This document shows, piece by piece, positions 1-12,115 of a stretch of 64,000 nt of DNA (positions within the stretch are counted from its first letter, which is position 1; each line of letters opens with the position of its first letter). The notes below the pieces were generated by a model that was not told the DNA's origin, made no database searches, and was given only the letters and a program-made list of their open reading frames with translations. The DNA comes from Sclerurus mexicanus (taxonomy: Eukaryota; Chordata; Aves; Passeriformes; Furnariidae). The stretch lies in the NCBI GenBank assembly GCA_013396755.1, contig VWZF01003842.1, forward strand, positions 2,519,442-2,583,441. The letters are read 5' to 3'. A program made the translations under genes and the position numbers.

Positions 1-190
1 CTAATGAATTGGTCTGTTAATTTTCTCATCACCATGCTTGAGCTTGTTCTTGCTGTTGAACAGTCTCTTTTCATACATTGTTGAAGACGGCATTAACTTT
101 GCCTTCTTTCCTGTTATAAGGGCTTTAAATGCCTTCACGTTAATGAATGTAATTTGTGGTTTAATCTGCGCATAGAGTACATTATTGCTG
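1..190 (-). CDS. Possible terminal coding exon of an unidentified gene (3' end at the window edge)
   Basis: On the minus strand a frame ends in a TAG at positions 3-1. If the exon begins at 190 it encodes about 62 residues, starting SNNVLYAQIKPQ and ending GDEKINRPIH, rich in Lys, Asn and Ile. Directly upstream (minus strand, 191-220) is a good acceptor: a pyrimidine-rich run (reading ctccctctacttcctcag) ending in AG at 192-191. The frame stays open upstream to about 357, so the acceptor is not needed to keep it open, and an unspliced ORF of 118 codons is also possible. I do not recognise the protein and see no domain or membrane segment. The 3' UTR and poly(A) signal would lie outside the window. 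Open length alone could be chance; the acceptor, codon-like composition and in-frame stop are the support. Partner exons on the minus strand were looked for and not found. Confidence 0.25.
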
Positions 191-2189
191 CTGAGGAAGT
201 AGAGGGAGGCAGGTGGGAGATCTCCATTCTCTATCGTTTCTTCTTGTTTACACCACAGAGGCATTTGAGGATCCTTATTAGTAAAACAGTTTGTGTGGGT
301 TTTTTCCCATGGTAATAATGAAATAGTGAGATATACCTCAGACATGCATTTTGGCAATTATTATTTGGTAACTAAGTCTTCAATATGTCATTTTGTGCAT
401 ATTCTACTTTTCTATCAATTTTTGTGAGGGATTTTTTTTTGTTTAGGGGATAATTGAAAGATAAAATTTTAAATTATTTTTAGTACCTTTCACTAGAATA
501 AAAATCAGTGTAATTTTGCTTTGGGTAAGGCACCTAGAGACAGAAGGGTGATGTTGAGTAGTGTATAGTTAAATCATATTATTGAACTCTTGGTGGCTGA
601 TTCTGTTGCTTAGTTGTCCAGTCTACTCTTGCTCAGCTTTACTTTTCTTCTTTTCAGTCAGCTAGTTTTACATAAATCATTACACAGCATACTTAAGAGG
701 CTGTTTTGATCTTTTGGTTTCCACAGTATATTTCTTTCCTCATGCTTGCTAGTGCTGGCATGTTGAAACAGGGGTTTCAACAATCCTACTGGGCTGAACA
801 ATTTAGCCCCAGTGCTCGGAAATCTCCAGGGGAACATTTAAAATGCTACACAAGCAAGATTCAGGAATTATGTTTACTGTCAGTAAAGTATGGAAAAGGA
901 GCAAGTGGCTTTCCAGTCTCCTGAGGGCAATATCTTAGCTTGTTGACAGAAGATGAAATTATGGCTGTAGGACAAAAATAAAAGGAGTGTATGGAGCTAG
1001 TAAAGCTTGAAAATATGAAAGCCAAAATGTATAAACAAATGGCTAGTAGGGGGAGCATGCTTGGGGTGGGAGGTTGCAGAATATGACATGGTGGAGTGCC
1101 ACAGCTCAATGTTAGAGTTTTGGTGATTTTATCAGCAAAAACAAACAAAAAAAACCCCAACCAAATCCTGCAGTCTCAACTGTGGTGATGGAGAGTTATA
1201 AATAATACTGAAAAAACACTAGCAATTGAGAGCAATTTGCAAAGGGTTCTCTGTAGCATATGTGCAGCTGTTTTTTGTTCTGTATAGGGGACTCTTTACC
1301 CCCCACTTCAACAATTGCAGTTCAGTCCTCAAATGAACTTCCATACAGTCAAATAATTTGGTTTCCTAAACTTTTTTTGCTACTGTAGCTGATAGACAGT
1401 CCTGCTACAGGAGAGCTAGTGTGAAGTGGCTCATCACTTCTTTATTCCCCCACCTGTTGCAGTTAGTTATTTCCAAGCAAATTTAATTGTGTGTTTCTAG
1501 TCAAAACATATGCTGGCATCTGCTAAGTGCAAAGTGCTTATGGTGAATGAAAATAAACGGAGCGTACAGTTTGCGTCTTCGGATATTGTAGGTAGTGAAA
1601 TAACAACTGTTAAGCCAGGTTTTGTGGGTTTTTTGTGTTCTCTGCAACATTTTCTACTTGCAAATCATGCCTATTTCTCCACAGTAATCCTGGAGCCCAT
1701 TACTTGCCTTTTTCTTCCTCTGTTCCCTTTTTAGCAGAGATCAAATCCCTTCTATCTACAATTTTTTTATTTATTATTTTTATTTTCACTGAAATAATGG
1801 GAAAAAGGTCATGTATTTGAACTCCAGGGATGTTGTGAGAAAACTTTTGTCATAGAGTGCAAATAAAAGTAGAGAATGAAGAAAAGTTGTCCAAAATCAA
1901 AAATTAAGAGAGGTTCAAAAAGGTATTTTTTGTACTTTATGCTGCTTGATGGATATATGTTAATTCCATGATTGCCAAAATCTACAGGTTAGGAGTTGAC
2001 AGAGGAACACATTTCTGTGTCTGGGGAGATCTTCCTGTATGTTGTTCAAATAGTCCTTAAAAGATATTATACTCAGCATGAATAGAAGTTGATGCAGAAA
2101 TATGCATGAAACACTAAGTGTTAATACTGTTATGCTCAGATTTTTGCACTTCTCAGTGCTCAAAAAACAAAAGGAAGAAAAGGCTACTT
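191..2189. other. AT-rich non-coding stretch
   Basis: No gene is recognised. The sequence has many T runs and short open frames of 60-100 codons in several frames, which fits chance. A short A/C-rich tract lies at 1139-1167 and is one of a scattered set in this window. Confidence 0.5.
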
Positions 2190-2330
2190 TATGGTGGGAA
2201 GGACCTCTGGAGGTACATTCTTGAGTCCTCTGCTCTAATCAGGGTTCATTTCATAGTCTGACTGGGCTGTTACCCAAATCTTGGTCACTCAGGTTTTGAA
2301 AACATCCAAGGATGGGGCTTCTCCCTTCCT
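2190..2330 (-). repeat. Decayed CR1 LINE fragment, antisense
   Basis: The opening (ggtgggaaggacctctgg) and the later phrase around 2290-2315 (ggttttgaaaacatccaagg) match the antisense CR1 3' region (usual form: ttggaagggacctctgg, then gggttttgaatatctccaagg). The terminal attctatgattctatg motif is not preserved, so the copy is old or 3'-eroded. It is a 5'-truncated insertion with no coding capacity. The inner boundary is uncertain. Confidence 0.7.
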
Positions 2331-2373
2331 GGCTTCTGGCATTGCTTCTGCTTGGGCTTCTGGGCTTCTGGTC
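2331..2373. repeat. Imperfect ggcttctg minisatellite
   Basis: Variants of the 8-base unit ggcttctg occur about five times in 43 bases (2331, 2343, 2355, 2363 and neighbours), directly beyond the antisense CR1 fragment. It probably arose by local slippage. Two overlapping plus-strand open frames (2281-2532) run through it and are not credible genes. Confidence 0.5.
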
Positions 2374-4612
2374 CCAGTGTGGTGCTGCTGGGTTCCTCCG
2401 GCTACCAGCACCTTCAGGAGGAAGACAGATAAGTCACCTTCTGCCTGTGAAGGACCAGGCAAAACCTGTGAGATGGAAAGAAAGGACAGGACAGTACACC
2501 TCAGAGATGACAGAATAAAACTGTTACTTTAAGATCTGAAAAGCAAAATAGTGTATGAAATAAACAGGTTTATTTCAACAGCAAGTGCTGTTGCTTTGAT
2601 TAAAATCTGGGAAGATTACAGTGATACCTTGCTAGAAAATGATTGCATTTTTCAAATGGGAAACAAAGTTTCATCTTCTTTAATTATAATGGACAATAAG
2701 AGCTTTCTAACCAGCAGAATCTTAGCAGAATTCCATAAATTATGATGAATGCTGTCTCAAGATTGCAATAAAATATGCCTCAACCTTCACTAGTATGTCT
2801 TTGCTAAGTGTGTTATTACTGCCACTAGTCAAAAATTGTTCTGTGTTACAACCCATTGCAACTCACTGTAGTATTGTGCTTCTAAAATATAGTTATTTCT
2901 CACTGAACTACCCTCCAACACCCTACAATATATTTCAGGATACATGGTACTACAGTACAGTGGTTTTACATAATATATAAAACTTTTTCATTATCTACTG
3001 ATGTTTATGATTTGAAAAGTCAATAATTATTACCATTAAAGAATATGCGGTTGAGAAAGAGAAAGCTGATGTTTGTGGATACAGTAATCCTACAAAAGAC
3101 TGATTAAGAGGATTGCCAGGTGCCTTCTTTTTACGGAGCATGACAGGCTTCAGATGTGTTTTTGCTGAGCTCCCTCTGAAGAAGCTCAGCATCCACGGAA
3201 TAATGATGTCAAAAAGCAATTTGTGTTTCCATTTGATTAGCTCATGTCACTTTTGTCTCTTTTCTGAATTTGCTGTAGAATTCTGCTAAATCCTTTCATT
3301 GTTCCATACATGCCTCAACTTGTTCTGTCAAATCGCAGGGCATGATGCTTGTGAAATGATCCTGCAGAATCATCTGGAGCATCTCTTGGGTTTTTCTGGC
3401 TATAGCATGGAAGCATGCTGAGCCCAGGGAGGATGGGGCTGATGGCAGGGAAAGGCCCTTCCCTTGGAGGGAAGAGGGATGCTCCCAGTTGATATCCCTC
3501 CTTGGTGGTCACTGGGCAAAGCCTCTGACAGTGTAGGAGGAGATTATGATACTGTGTGGCCACCTAAATGCAGTCATAGCCAGGGTCCCCTTTTGCCTGC
3601 TCTGGAAAAATAGCTCAGAGACTGCTCATGATCCTGGGTGCTTTGGGAAAGGCATTTGGTTTACTCTTTCGAGCAAATCACATCATGAACAATTTCCTGC
3701 ACTTAGAATGATTTATTCTAAAATGGGATGAGCAAATGTTCATCTGACAGGCACCCATCCAGGAGTGCTAGCAAGAAGCAGTTGCAGTAGCCTGACTTTG
3801 CAATGAAAGTTACAGAAATTTATAAGGGCACTCATCATTGTTGCTTTACCCAGTCCTTCACTGGGTTACAGTCCTTGTATGTCTATCAATGGCTATAGGC
3901 CTGTTCTTTCTCCTTATGGTAATTCTGGATGATGTGCTCACCTCCAGAGGGAGAAAATGTATGGGTATATGACAGAAAAGAGAAGTCTTGTTCATTTTGA
4001 ATGATACCAGAGATGCAATTGTGAAAAGATATTTCCGTGAAGTTTGAGAGTCTGACTGAACACGAACCTTTGAGAAAGTCACTCTCTCCTTGTGCTGTGG
4101 TTATTTTACAGAGCTTTAAAATTTTCCTTTTTTTAAATGAACTATCACTAAAATCTAAACCAAGAGTAACTTCCTTCCCAATAAATAAATAAACAAACCC
4201 TTTATAATATTGTTCCAGACAGCACAAAAGGGACAGATTACTACATTAAGTAGTGGTATTCAAAATTTCCTTTGCTCTCTGCAGGCTTCTGTGTTTTTGT
4301 ATATTTGTTTGCTACTTCTCTATGAAAATAACAGGCAAAAATGTTTTCTAAAAATGTATCAGCACCTTATTCGGATTTCTGTATGCTTGGGATGTGTTGT
4401 CTAACAAGTGTTTGGGGAGAAGAAGTAATTTTAATAATCTATGTAATATTTCTCATAATACGTCACTTTCAAGAGAGGCTCTTTCTTTATTACAGAGAGC
4501 TCTAATACCAGTTAGAGTTTAATAACATCTAGAATGAAACTATTTTATCCTTTTATAAGTTACCTGTAAATGTTCACAAAGTTCTGTATCCTAATTTGTC
4601 ATTTTCTGCTGC
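2374..4612. other. Non-coding stretch with a small GC-richer patch
   Basis: Nothing recognisable as a gene. Positions 3415-3545 are G-rich compared with the surroundings and include a small inverted motif (ggaaaggcccttcc). The 3886-4227 minus-strand open frame overlaps a second frame and shows no known motif. Confidence 0.45.
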
Positions 4613-4966
4613 AGAAGAGTAAGTATTGATGAAGTGATGAATCCTTATAAAGCCTTTTCATGGCATGCTATCTTTAATGACAATCTTGCAGTCTGCAGCT
4701 GCGATCAGGATAATATATTGCCTGTGACTAAGCATTTTGGAAACTTTCAGCTTTGCTTAGGATCTGAGAATTCAAAGCTTTTAACTCTGAGTGTGATTGT
4801 TACCACAGTTGATTATAGACAGAACTGGAGCATCCAGCACAAAAATGTCCCAGCCCCTTGGCTAAGGACATTTGAGAAACGTAGAGCTTGTGCAGTCGTT
4901 GTCTGGAAGGAGGCATGGCAGGACTCCAGCCTCCTGCACGAACTTTCCGTTTGTGTCAAGCAATGA
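4613..4966 (+). CDS. Open frame with a good upstream acceptor; unidentified, doubtful
   Basis: A pyrimidine-rich run ends in ctgctgcag at 4612. From there one plus-strand frame stays open for about 117 codons to a TGA at 4964-4966, beginning RVSIDEVMNPYKAFSWHAIF and ending LLHELSVCVKQ. Codon-like features include few homopolymers and balanced bases compared with the flanks. The predicted peptide has no recognised domain, signal peptide or repeats. No donor site is needed if this is a last exon, but no aataaa was confirmed close downstream. An open frame of this length is expected a few times by chance in 64 kb read six ways, so it is a candidate only. An alternative is an old retrocopy remnant. 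Confidence 0.15.
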   Translation, partial: RRVSIDEVMNPYKAFSWHAIFNDNLAVCSCDQDNILPVTKHFGNFQLCLGSENSKLLTLSVIVTTVDYRQNWSIQHKNVPAPWLRTFEKRRACAVVVWKEAWQDSSLLHELSVCVKQ

Positions 4967-7900
4967 GGAAAATAGCTCAGGCCTCTTACAGCTTGGAGTG
5001 TAACAGCAGGGAGGCTCTATAGGAAACACTGGCAATATGGGAACTAATTACAGAAGCACTTCTTCAGTCTGTTCTGGAAAAAAAGGTGGAGGAGTAGAGA
5101 TGCTGTTATGCTTAAGTACAAGTGAAAAGAAGTGAGGAGGAAGGAACGTTCAAATCATTGAAACTCCTACAGATGAAAAGTCCCTGTCCTTGCGAACTGA
5201 TTTGAATATAAAACAACACTCCATAACAGTAATTCTAAAAAGAAAACTTGGATGAACTTAATAGACCATTTCTACTATAAAGCAAGAGAAAAACTGAGGG
5301 AGATGCCAAATTCCAGGGCAGAAAGGAAGTCTGGATACAAACCCTGGCTTAAAGTTCACTGTACCCTGAGGTGCATTGGGCTAGCCTTGGTTTGCTGCTG
5401 ATCCATGGGTCCCTTCCCCTCCTGAGACTCTGCAGCCACCCCATACTGCACTGAGGTGTCCAGTGCCTCTTTTCCCCAAAGGCCCTGGGCTCAGGAGCAG
5501 CTTAGCACAGCTGCTTGGTGTATCCAAGAGAGGGCAAGGGAGAAAAAACCAAAGAAGAGAAGCTGGAGCCTGCTTTTCACATGCTCAGAGTAGAAAACAG
5601 TAGCTTCTTGCCTCTTCTGCCTCTGAAGAGTTAGGCTGATAGGTACAAATCGTGCGCTCTCCCATCCTTGTCCCATTCCTCACTTGTGCTGCAGTTCTTT
5701 TCGTCAGTCAAAATCTCGTAACCATGCACTTAAAAAATAAAGAGCAAAACTTTCTCTTTTAACTCCTGTTCAGTCTCCCTGCTCTGTTTTTTAGATTATA
5801 TTAGAAAGCAAATATTCTCTTCGATGCCTCATTTTCCTTTCCTTTTTGTGTGTGTATGTGTGTAACTTTCCTTCAGTCTTAGCTGTGATCTTCAGCAGGG
5901 TCTCTCTGGAATCCCAGAGATGAAAAGCCTATGCCGAGCAGCCAAACACCATATCTGTCTTTCAGAAACAATTTTCATTGAAAAGGAGTAGTGGTTTTTC
6001 TCCTACATCCTGTCTATCTACTCCTACACTCTTCCCTCCTCGGGACCTTTGCCTTTCATGCCACTGAGATCATTAATTGATTTTTGGTACCTATTCTGTT
6101 AATCCACGCACTTGTCACTGTTGTGGTGGTGCTTGGGCACTTTTCTACAGGCTGGAGATCCAAGCTGACTTTCAGCTGGATGTCATCCCTGACTTTCATT
6201 TTTTTCCTCTATGTAGTTGCAGAGATGTGCTAGACAGCTCAGATATTTTTATTTTAACTTATGTGTAGAAAGGAGTCTTTTGGTAGGATAGACTGAGAAC
6301 AATCTTTGTGACAGCTTATTCAAACACAGTGGTCCTAGATATTTCCTTAAATAATTTTTTGGGGTTAGTTTTTTTATAAACCCATATTTTATTTTTTTGG
6401 TCAAAACATTGGCTATTGTATTATTTTGTATTTTTTAAATTACTTTCTAGGTAGTTAAGCATTAGACTTTGTGTAGACTGTCTTCCATCATATCAGTATT
6501 TTATTGGGTTTTATTGTGTTCTAATTACATATGCAGTTTGGTTTGCTAGTGTAACAAGCTTTGACAGTAGTATACAAAAGATAATTACTAAGATTTGCCC
6601 TTACAATTACTCAGTTTGACTTGACTGTGATTATAAATGTTGTGTAATACAGTGTATGTAGGTATGTAGTAATAGGGAACCCCACTCAGCAACTCAGAAG
6701 GTAACTTCTGACTCTTCAAAGTTAATGACTGAAACTCAGTAATATTTTCTGCATTACACTGATAATATGCACGAGGATTCTTTTAAATAAAAGAAAAATA
6801 TATGTACTTTTTCTGGGGCAAAGCTTATCTCAGAAGTACCTAAGCATACTCATCTTTTCTCCTGAGATGGCTCCCCGTCCCCCTATGTGGGGGTATCGTA
6901 AGAAATAATTCACCAAAACCTTTTCTTTAGGCAATGACAATGAATTACAACCCTGGACTATTCAAAGTATTACATCTCTGGTCCTTAAATGTTTGTACAG
7001 ATGAGTCAATAAAATGCTGGATCATACTAATAATTTATTATAAGGATAATTATACAGGAAATAAAAGGGACAGAGAAGGCCATAGTCTACTTGTAAAATT
7101 TCTGAACATTAAGAGATATATTAAACGTCTGATGTGAGTTCTTAATGCCACTTAGAAACACTGGTCTTTGACTATGCAGAACACCTTAGAGAACTATTAA
7201 CAGCCTATAGAATATTGAGAGACCAGTTACTGAAGGTCTGAGCATCAGGGAGAAATAGTGCAAGTTTAAAAGTTTTACTTGGGCTGAGCAGTACACTTTA
7301 ATTGAAAGAAAACAATAATTGTTAAAGTCACTTAACATTAGCTGTCAGCCTTGTCAAGAACTTACACTTTTTCACCAGTACATTTCTCATTCCTAAAAAT
7401 CACTTTTGGAGGATCAGAATAATGAGCACAGAACAAGACTCTTCTTTCTAAGAAGGTGGGAGAGGCTTTCTGCTAGCTTCTATGGATCCAGATTTCATTC
7501 TGGCATCTTTGTGCAGACTGAAAAATAATGTATCAATAAAAAGTCCTGTTGTATCTCTAAAATATCCTTCTTGCATTCTGAGTATGAGAATCATTAATAG
7601 ACTGAAGCCAGGAGGCAAGGTTAAAATTATACAAATCTTCAGTCTACTTTCCCCACCCCCACTGGAAAACATTTTAGAGTTCCCTTTCTCCCTCTTGTAG
7701 CTAATTTTGACCTTTAAACTTGGTGGTGATGAATCTGTGTGAATATTAGTGATGCATCATATTGTCCAACTTTTTTGGAAGCAAAGTACCTTGCACATCA
7801 TGTCTATGCTAAGTGCTGTCACTGAGATGACAGGACTGATAATTTTGTTTGTTTGTTTTAAGAAATTGTACAAACCGACCACTATGCCCATTAATATATT

Positions 7901-7984
7901 TTTCAAAACTGAACGTACAAGATTAGGCTGATTAGGGCAGGTGAGGATAGTACTTTTAACCCTTTAATTTTAGATTTATCTTTT
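4967..7984. other. Non-coding stretch
   Basis: No gene is recognised. Positions 5340-5700 are GC-richer, with pyrimidine-rich phrases, but match no repeat I know. A short (GT)n stretch lies at 5847-5863. A perfect 5-base-arm hairpin (ccccc, loop tatgt, ggggg) is at 6879-6893. Confidence 0.45.
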
Positions 7985-8547
7985 TTGATTGTCTATATAA
8001 TGAAAAGAATCTATGTTGGGACATTACCAAAACTGAGCTTAGGTGGCAAGTCCTGGTCACTTAGTCTGGTCTTTTTTCATTCCAGGTCAAAAAGCAGGTG
8101 GGTTAGTATCACTCATTTTTTCATTTTCATTATAGCTCATGTTTCCCAGTGTTCTCTGTCATGTTTTAAAATCAGTCACTGGAAGCAATGTGCCCTAATT
8201 TCTCCAAGCCTTGCTGAAGCCTCGAGACTGAACGTATGTTTTTCTTGCATGGAATTGAACTTGATACAACAGCAAGAGACAACAGGCTCTCTAGGCACAT
8301 TTTTCTTACAAGATCTCGCAGGAGACCTGGTAATGAATTACTGGGTCAGCTCTCCATCCTGCATGCAAAAGAGAGCAAGGATGCAGAATTACCTCCAGCT
8401 GTTGCCCATACACACCCTCACCTTCCTTTTCACTGGACTCCCTTACCCTCTCCTAGGTACTTTGAGCACATTACACCAGAGGCTGCTGGCTGTGGAGTAC
8501 CAGGAGGTGAAGTGCTTATGACTGACCCCATGCATCTCAGGGACTAA
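7985..8547 (+). other. Two overlapping long open frames, no recognised product
   Basis: The longest open frame of the window (178 codons, 7985-8521) overlaps a second plus-strand frame (8236-8547, 103 codons). The first begins MIVYIMKRIYVGTLPK and is rich in Ser, Leu and Phe in its first half. The second is basic around residues 14-30 (a RSRRRPGNELL segment) and His/Pro-rich in the middle. Neither shows a known motif, and two frames open over the same bases argues for locally low stop-codon density rather than a gene. Bases 8270-8500 are less AT-rich than the flanks, which would itself lengthen frames. A real exon inside 8236-8500 cannot be excluded. Confidence 0.15.
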
Positions 8548-10117
8548 AGATAAATTTTAAACCAGGGTTTGTATCCACATTTTCTCTGTGTCCTAGACAG
8601 TGATTGTTCATCTGCCTTGTAAGTTTCCTTACACCATAGTAGAAATTATCTATTAGTTTCCTCGGAATCTGCTTTGAGAATGAATGCCTATGGAGTGTTG
8701 TTAAATATGCAAAGTAGTACAAGAGAAAGCTTTCTGTTACTTGCCTTGCTTGCCATCACCAGCCTTTTAATAGTTAATATAAACCATTTTGATTTGAGTG
8801 GCTTTTGTTTGTTTGAGAAGAGAGTTAATTGTATGTTCCTGAAGAGATTATGAAATTGGGGTTATGGTCACCAACTTTTTAAAAAACAAATTTTACTTAA
8901 AGGATGAAATCTTTGTCTTATATAGAGAGACTTTAATGTAAATAAGCAGACATTTGAAGTATAATAGACATTTAAAGTGAGATTTAAAAATTATTTACCA
9001 TTATAAAAACTGCTCTGATGGAATCATGGAAATATGGGGTGGGAAGAATCCCTCCTCTTTCATATAATATCCCTAGACTGAGTTATTTATGTGTATTTTA
9101 TAAAAAATAATTTAATTTGTCGACAACTGTAAAGAATATTCCCTGAGACATGTAATAAAGCAGTCTCTTTGAAGTACAGGAATCAAAGCAGTTGGTTTGA
9201 AGCTCTGTACTCAGGGACACAAATGCTGACTTGTGGGTTGTTTAAGTTAGACTGCATGACCTCCTCTTGGCCAGTGGAAGGGAGGATGTGTGCTAACCAA
9301 GGAAGAGTCTCTTTCCCTTTTAAAATTCCCCAACCCCAAACTTCTCTCTCAAATGCATGTCACTTACTGTTCATGCTCATGATTGTTTTTTGTTCACAGA
9401 CAGGGCCCATCCTCATTCACAGCTCTAAGTCAAGTCTCTCTTAGGCCTTAAAAGAAGTGATGCAGGTGCTCTCCTGAATGAGATTGGAGGCTTCTGGGGT
9501 GGCTGCTCTCTGGGCAAGCTGCACACTGAGCAGGGATGTTTGATCAGGAGGACATGTGGGGACTGGGGGGGAACAGAAATCCTGTGGTGCAAGCTCATGC
9601 CCTGCTCGCAGAACTGGCTGCTCCAGTGCATGGCACCAGCTGTTGTGTCACGCCATTCTGGAGACACATGTGTTCAAGACCTAGGAGGCAAATAACATTT
9701 CTAAGCATTTTTTTGTGCTGGCCCCTGCTCCCTCCCACCTTCCCTTTTTTGTTTGCTTTACACTGTGAGCGTGAAGCGCTGTTGGTAATATTCTGCTGAA
9801 TGGGAACCCAAACATATTATACAGGACAAGCTTTTGAAGAGATGAGAGCTTTCCTAATGTGATTGGTAGTCAGAGGTACTTTAAGGAAGTGGCAGTTCTC
9901 TTTGATGTCCTGGGCTCCATATATTTACGGACAGTGTTGCAGAAAAGGAATAGAAGGACAGTAGTATGGTTCTTCATTCCAAAATCGTTAGCTGTGTAAA
10001 GAAAACTTTGAAGCTGTAAGATTTAGGAAAGGTAAATGTTCATGCCTCAGGAGAGAGATTATGAGTTCCAGGAAGCTGAGACCAGATAATTCTGTGGTTT
10101 GATATTCTGATCTGCCT
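8548..10117. other. Non-coding stretch with a possible CR1 vestige and a GC-richer segment
   Basis: Bases 9018-9052 resemble a worn antisense CR1 start (gaatcatggaa, then ggggtgggaag), too short to call. Positions 9430-9790 are GC-richer with a run of seven or more G at 9565-9571. It holds short open frames on both strands and no recognised repeat or gene. Confidence 0.4.
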
Positions 10118-10790
10118 ATCATAGAATGTTTTGGGTTGGAAAGGACCTTGAAGATCACCTAGTTCCACCCCACTGTTGTGAGTGTGGACACCTTCCACTA
10201 GACCAGGCTGCTCACTGCTCCATCCAGCCTGGCCATGAACACTTCCACAGATGGAGCACAGCTTCTCTGGGCAACCTGTTTTGGTGCCTCATCACCCCCA
10301 CAGTGAAGAATTTATTCTCAGTATTTAATCTAAACCTACGTTCTTTCTCTTTACCATTCCTCCTTGTTCGGTCACTACGTGCCTTTGTAAAAGTCCCTCT
10401 CCAGCTTTCTTCTAGGCTGCCTTTAGGTAGTGAATGGCTACTCTAAGGTCTCCCTGGAGCCTTCTCAAAGCCAACCAACCTCAACTCTCTCAGCCTTTCC
10501 TTGTGGGAGAGTTGTTCCAGTTCTCTGATCATCTTTGTGATCCCTCCTTTGGACTTGCTCCAGCAATTCAACACCTTGCTTGTGTTGGGAGCCCCAGCCC
10601 CAGACCCAGTACTCCAGGTGAGGTCTCACAAGAGCAGAGCAAAGGGGAAGAATCACCTCCTTTGACCTGCCGGTCACTTTTCTTTTGATGCAGCCTGGGA
10701 TTCAGTTGGCTTTCTGGGCTGCAAGCACATGTTGCCAGGTCATGTTGAGCTTCTCATCCAGCTATACCTCCATGTCATTTTGTGGTCTTT
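10118..10790 (-). repeat. CR1 LINE, 5'-truncated, antisense (about 670 bp)
   Basis: This is one of the best-preserved CR1 copies here. Read on the plus strand it starts with the antisense 3' end (atcatagaatgttttgggttg) and continues through the diagnostic ggaaaggaccttgaagatca, ggccatgaacacttcca, cctgttttggtgcctcatca and tctctcagcctttccttg phrases. It ends near 10790 in the gctgcaagcacatgttgcc to cttctcatccagct region. Sense orientation is the minus strand. It covers the end of CR1 ORF2 plus the 3' UTR and cannot encode an active reverse transcriptase. Open frames on both strands across it (for example 10126-10446 plus and 10465-10677 minus) are repeat-derived, not genes. Confidence 0.95.
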
Positions 10791-11965
10791 AGGTTGCTGG
10801 AATGGTTTCAATTATAAGTGTTGAATGGATTAACAGTAGTTGGAAATATTTGAAAACTACATTTTTGCACTGATTTCTAAAGAAGGTCAGATGTTTACTG
10901 TTATGGTCCCTCTCCATCTTCCCTGCCCTTTGAATGCTGAAAAGCTAATGTCTGACAGATAGCATTTCAAATCTAGTTGTGTGCACTTCATTGCAATATT
11001 TTGCAATCCTTAGAAAACATTTTAGGAAATAATTTTGTAGTGGCTAATTTAGGAAGAACTGAGTTGAACAGAGGTGATGATTTTATCTCAGGTCTGCCTG
11101 TTTCAAGCTGCATTTCCAGGAAAGGAAAGAAATACTGTGATTTCTGCTTTGATACCAAAACTGTAGCTGTTTTCAAATTTTCCCCTTATGTAATATTATT
11201 GTAGCTGATTTCTATCACTTTAGCTGATAAGAGGAAGAATGCTAATTAAAGTAGTGCATTATCTTTGAAATAATTGTTGTTTTATTACTTTCTTTTCTTG
11301 AAGAAACTCTTACTTTGTCTATGTTAAGACCATTAATACTTTTTTCACTTGAGGAAAAGTGTTCTGCTCCTCTTTAGAAGGGCTGAGGAAGTAACTTAAA
11401 ATATTTCAGAAGAACCATCAGGTTTTCCAGTCCTCTCAGTCTGACAGTGCTGATAAGTGTGCATTCTCAGTGAAATGTTCTTTTCAGCAGTGATAGCATA
11501 AGGTATGCAAGCCACAGAAGTCACATTAAACTATCAAGATGATTCTTACTATGACTCTGATAATGTTCATGCTGCCTTGATGGGAAAGAAAGAATTTTCA
11601 TCTTAGCTCTGTAAAAGAAATACAGGGTGACAAGGCTAGCTGAGTGTTGAAGATAACTATCTCTACTCTGTGTAACAGAGTCTTATATCAGTAGAGTTAT
11701 ACCAGTGTAATTTTGGGGTGGTGAAATGGAGAATGTCCCCAAGCACATCTGGTTGTTCAAGCAGTTCTCTGCCTTCTCTTTCATTACAAGTGTACTATAA
11801 TATCTACTTGGTGATGTTGCTAAATAGAAAGTTTATTGGCTCCCTTCATGGGTTTTGTGTAGCACACTGAATTTTTCTGCTATATGAAAAGCCAAATCTT
11901 TGTAAGTACAGGCAACTTAAATGTATATAGGGTTTCCTTGCAACCTACCCCAGCATTTTCCACAG
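10791..11965. other. Non-coding spacer between two CR1 copies
   Basis: AT-rich unique-looking sequence. A plus and a minus frame overlap at 10977-11204, both about 60-75 codons, with nothing recognisable. No repeat seen. Confidence 0.45.
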
Positions 11966-12115
11966 ATCATAGAATCATAGAGTAGTTTGGGTTGGAATGG
12001 ATCTTTACAAACCACCTAGCCCAACCCCTCTGCTGTGTGCAGGGACAACTTCTAGTAAATCAGGTTTCTCAGAGCTCAGTTGAACTTGATTTTGAACTCT
12101 TCCAGTGATACGTGA
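11966..12115 (-). repeat. CR1 LINE 3' fragment, antisense
   Basis: It starts with the intact antisense CR1 terminus (atcatagaatcatagag, gtttgggttggaatgga), runs through caaaccacctagcccaaccc and the gtgcagggacaacttctag phrase, then fades after ttgaactcttccagtgat. At about 150 bp it is a typical short 5'-truncated insertion. The sense strand is minus. It is the second antisense CR1 within 2 kb and differs enough from the copy at 10118 to be an independent insertion. Confidence 0.92.

Noticed and set aside
7985..8521. The 178-codon open frame as a protein gene
   Set aside because: It overlaps a second open frame, shows no motif or splice-site support I can defend, and one frame of this length is roughly what chance gives in 64 kb over six frames. 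It is kept only as a doubtful entry.
9018..9052. A further antisense CR1 fragment
   Set aside because: Only about 30 loosely matching bases, with no continuation into the CR1 body.
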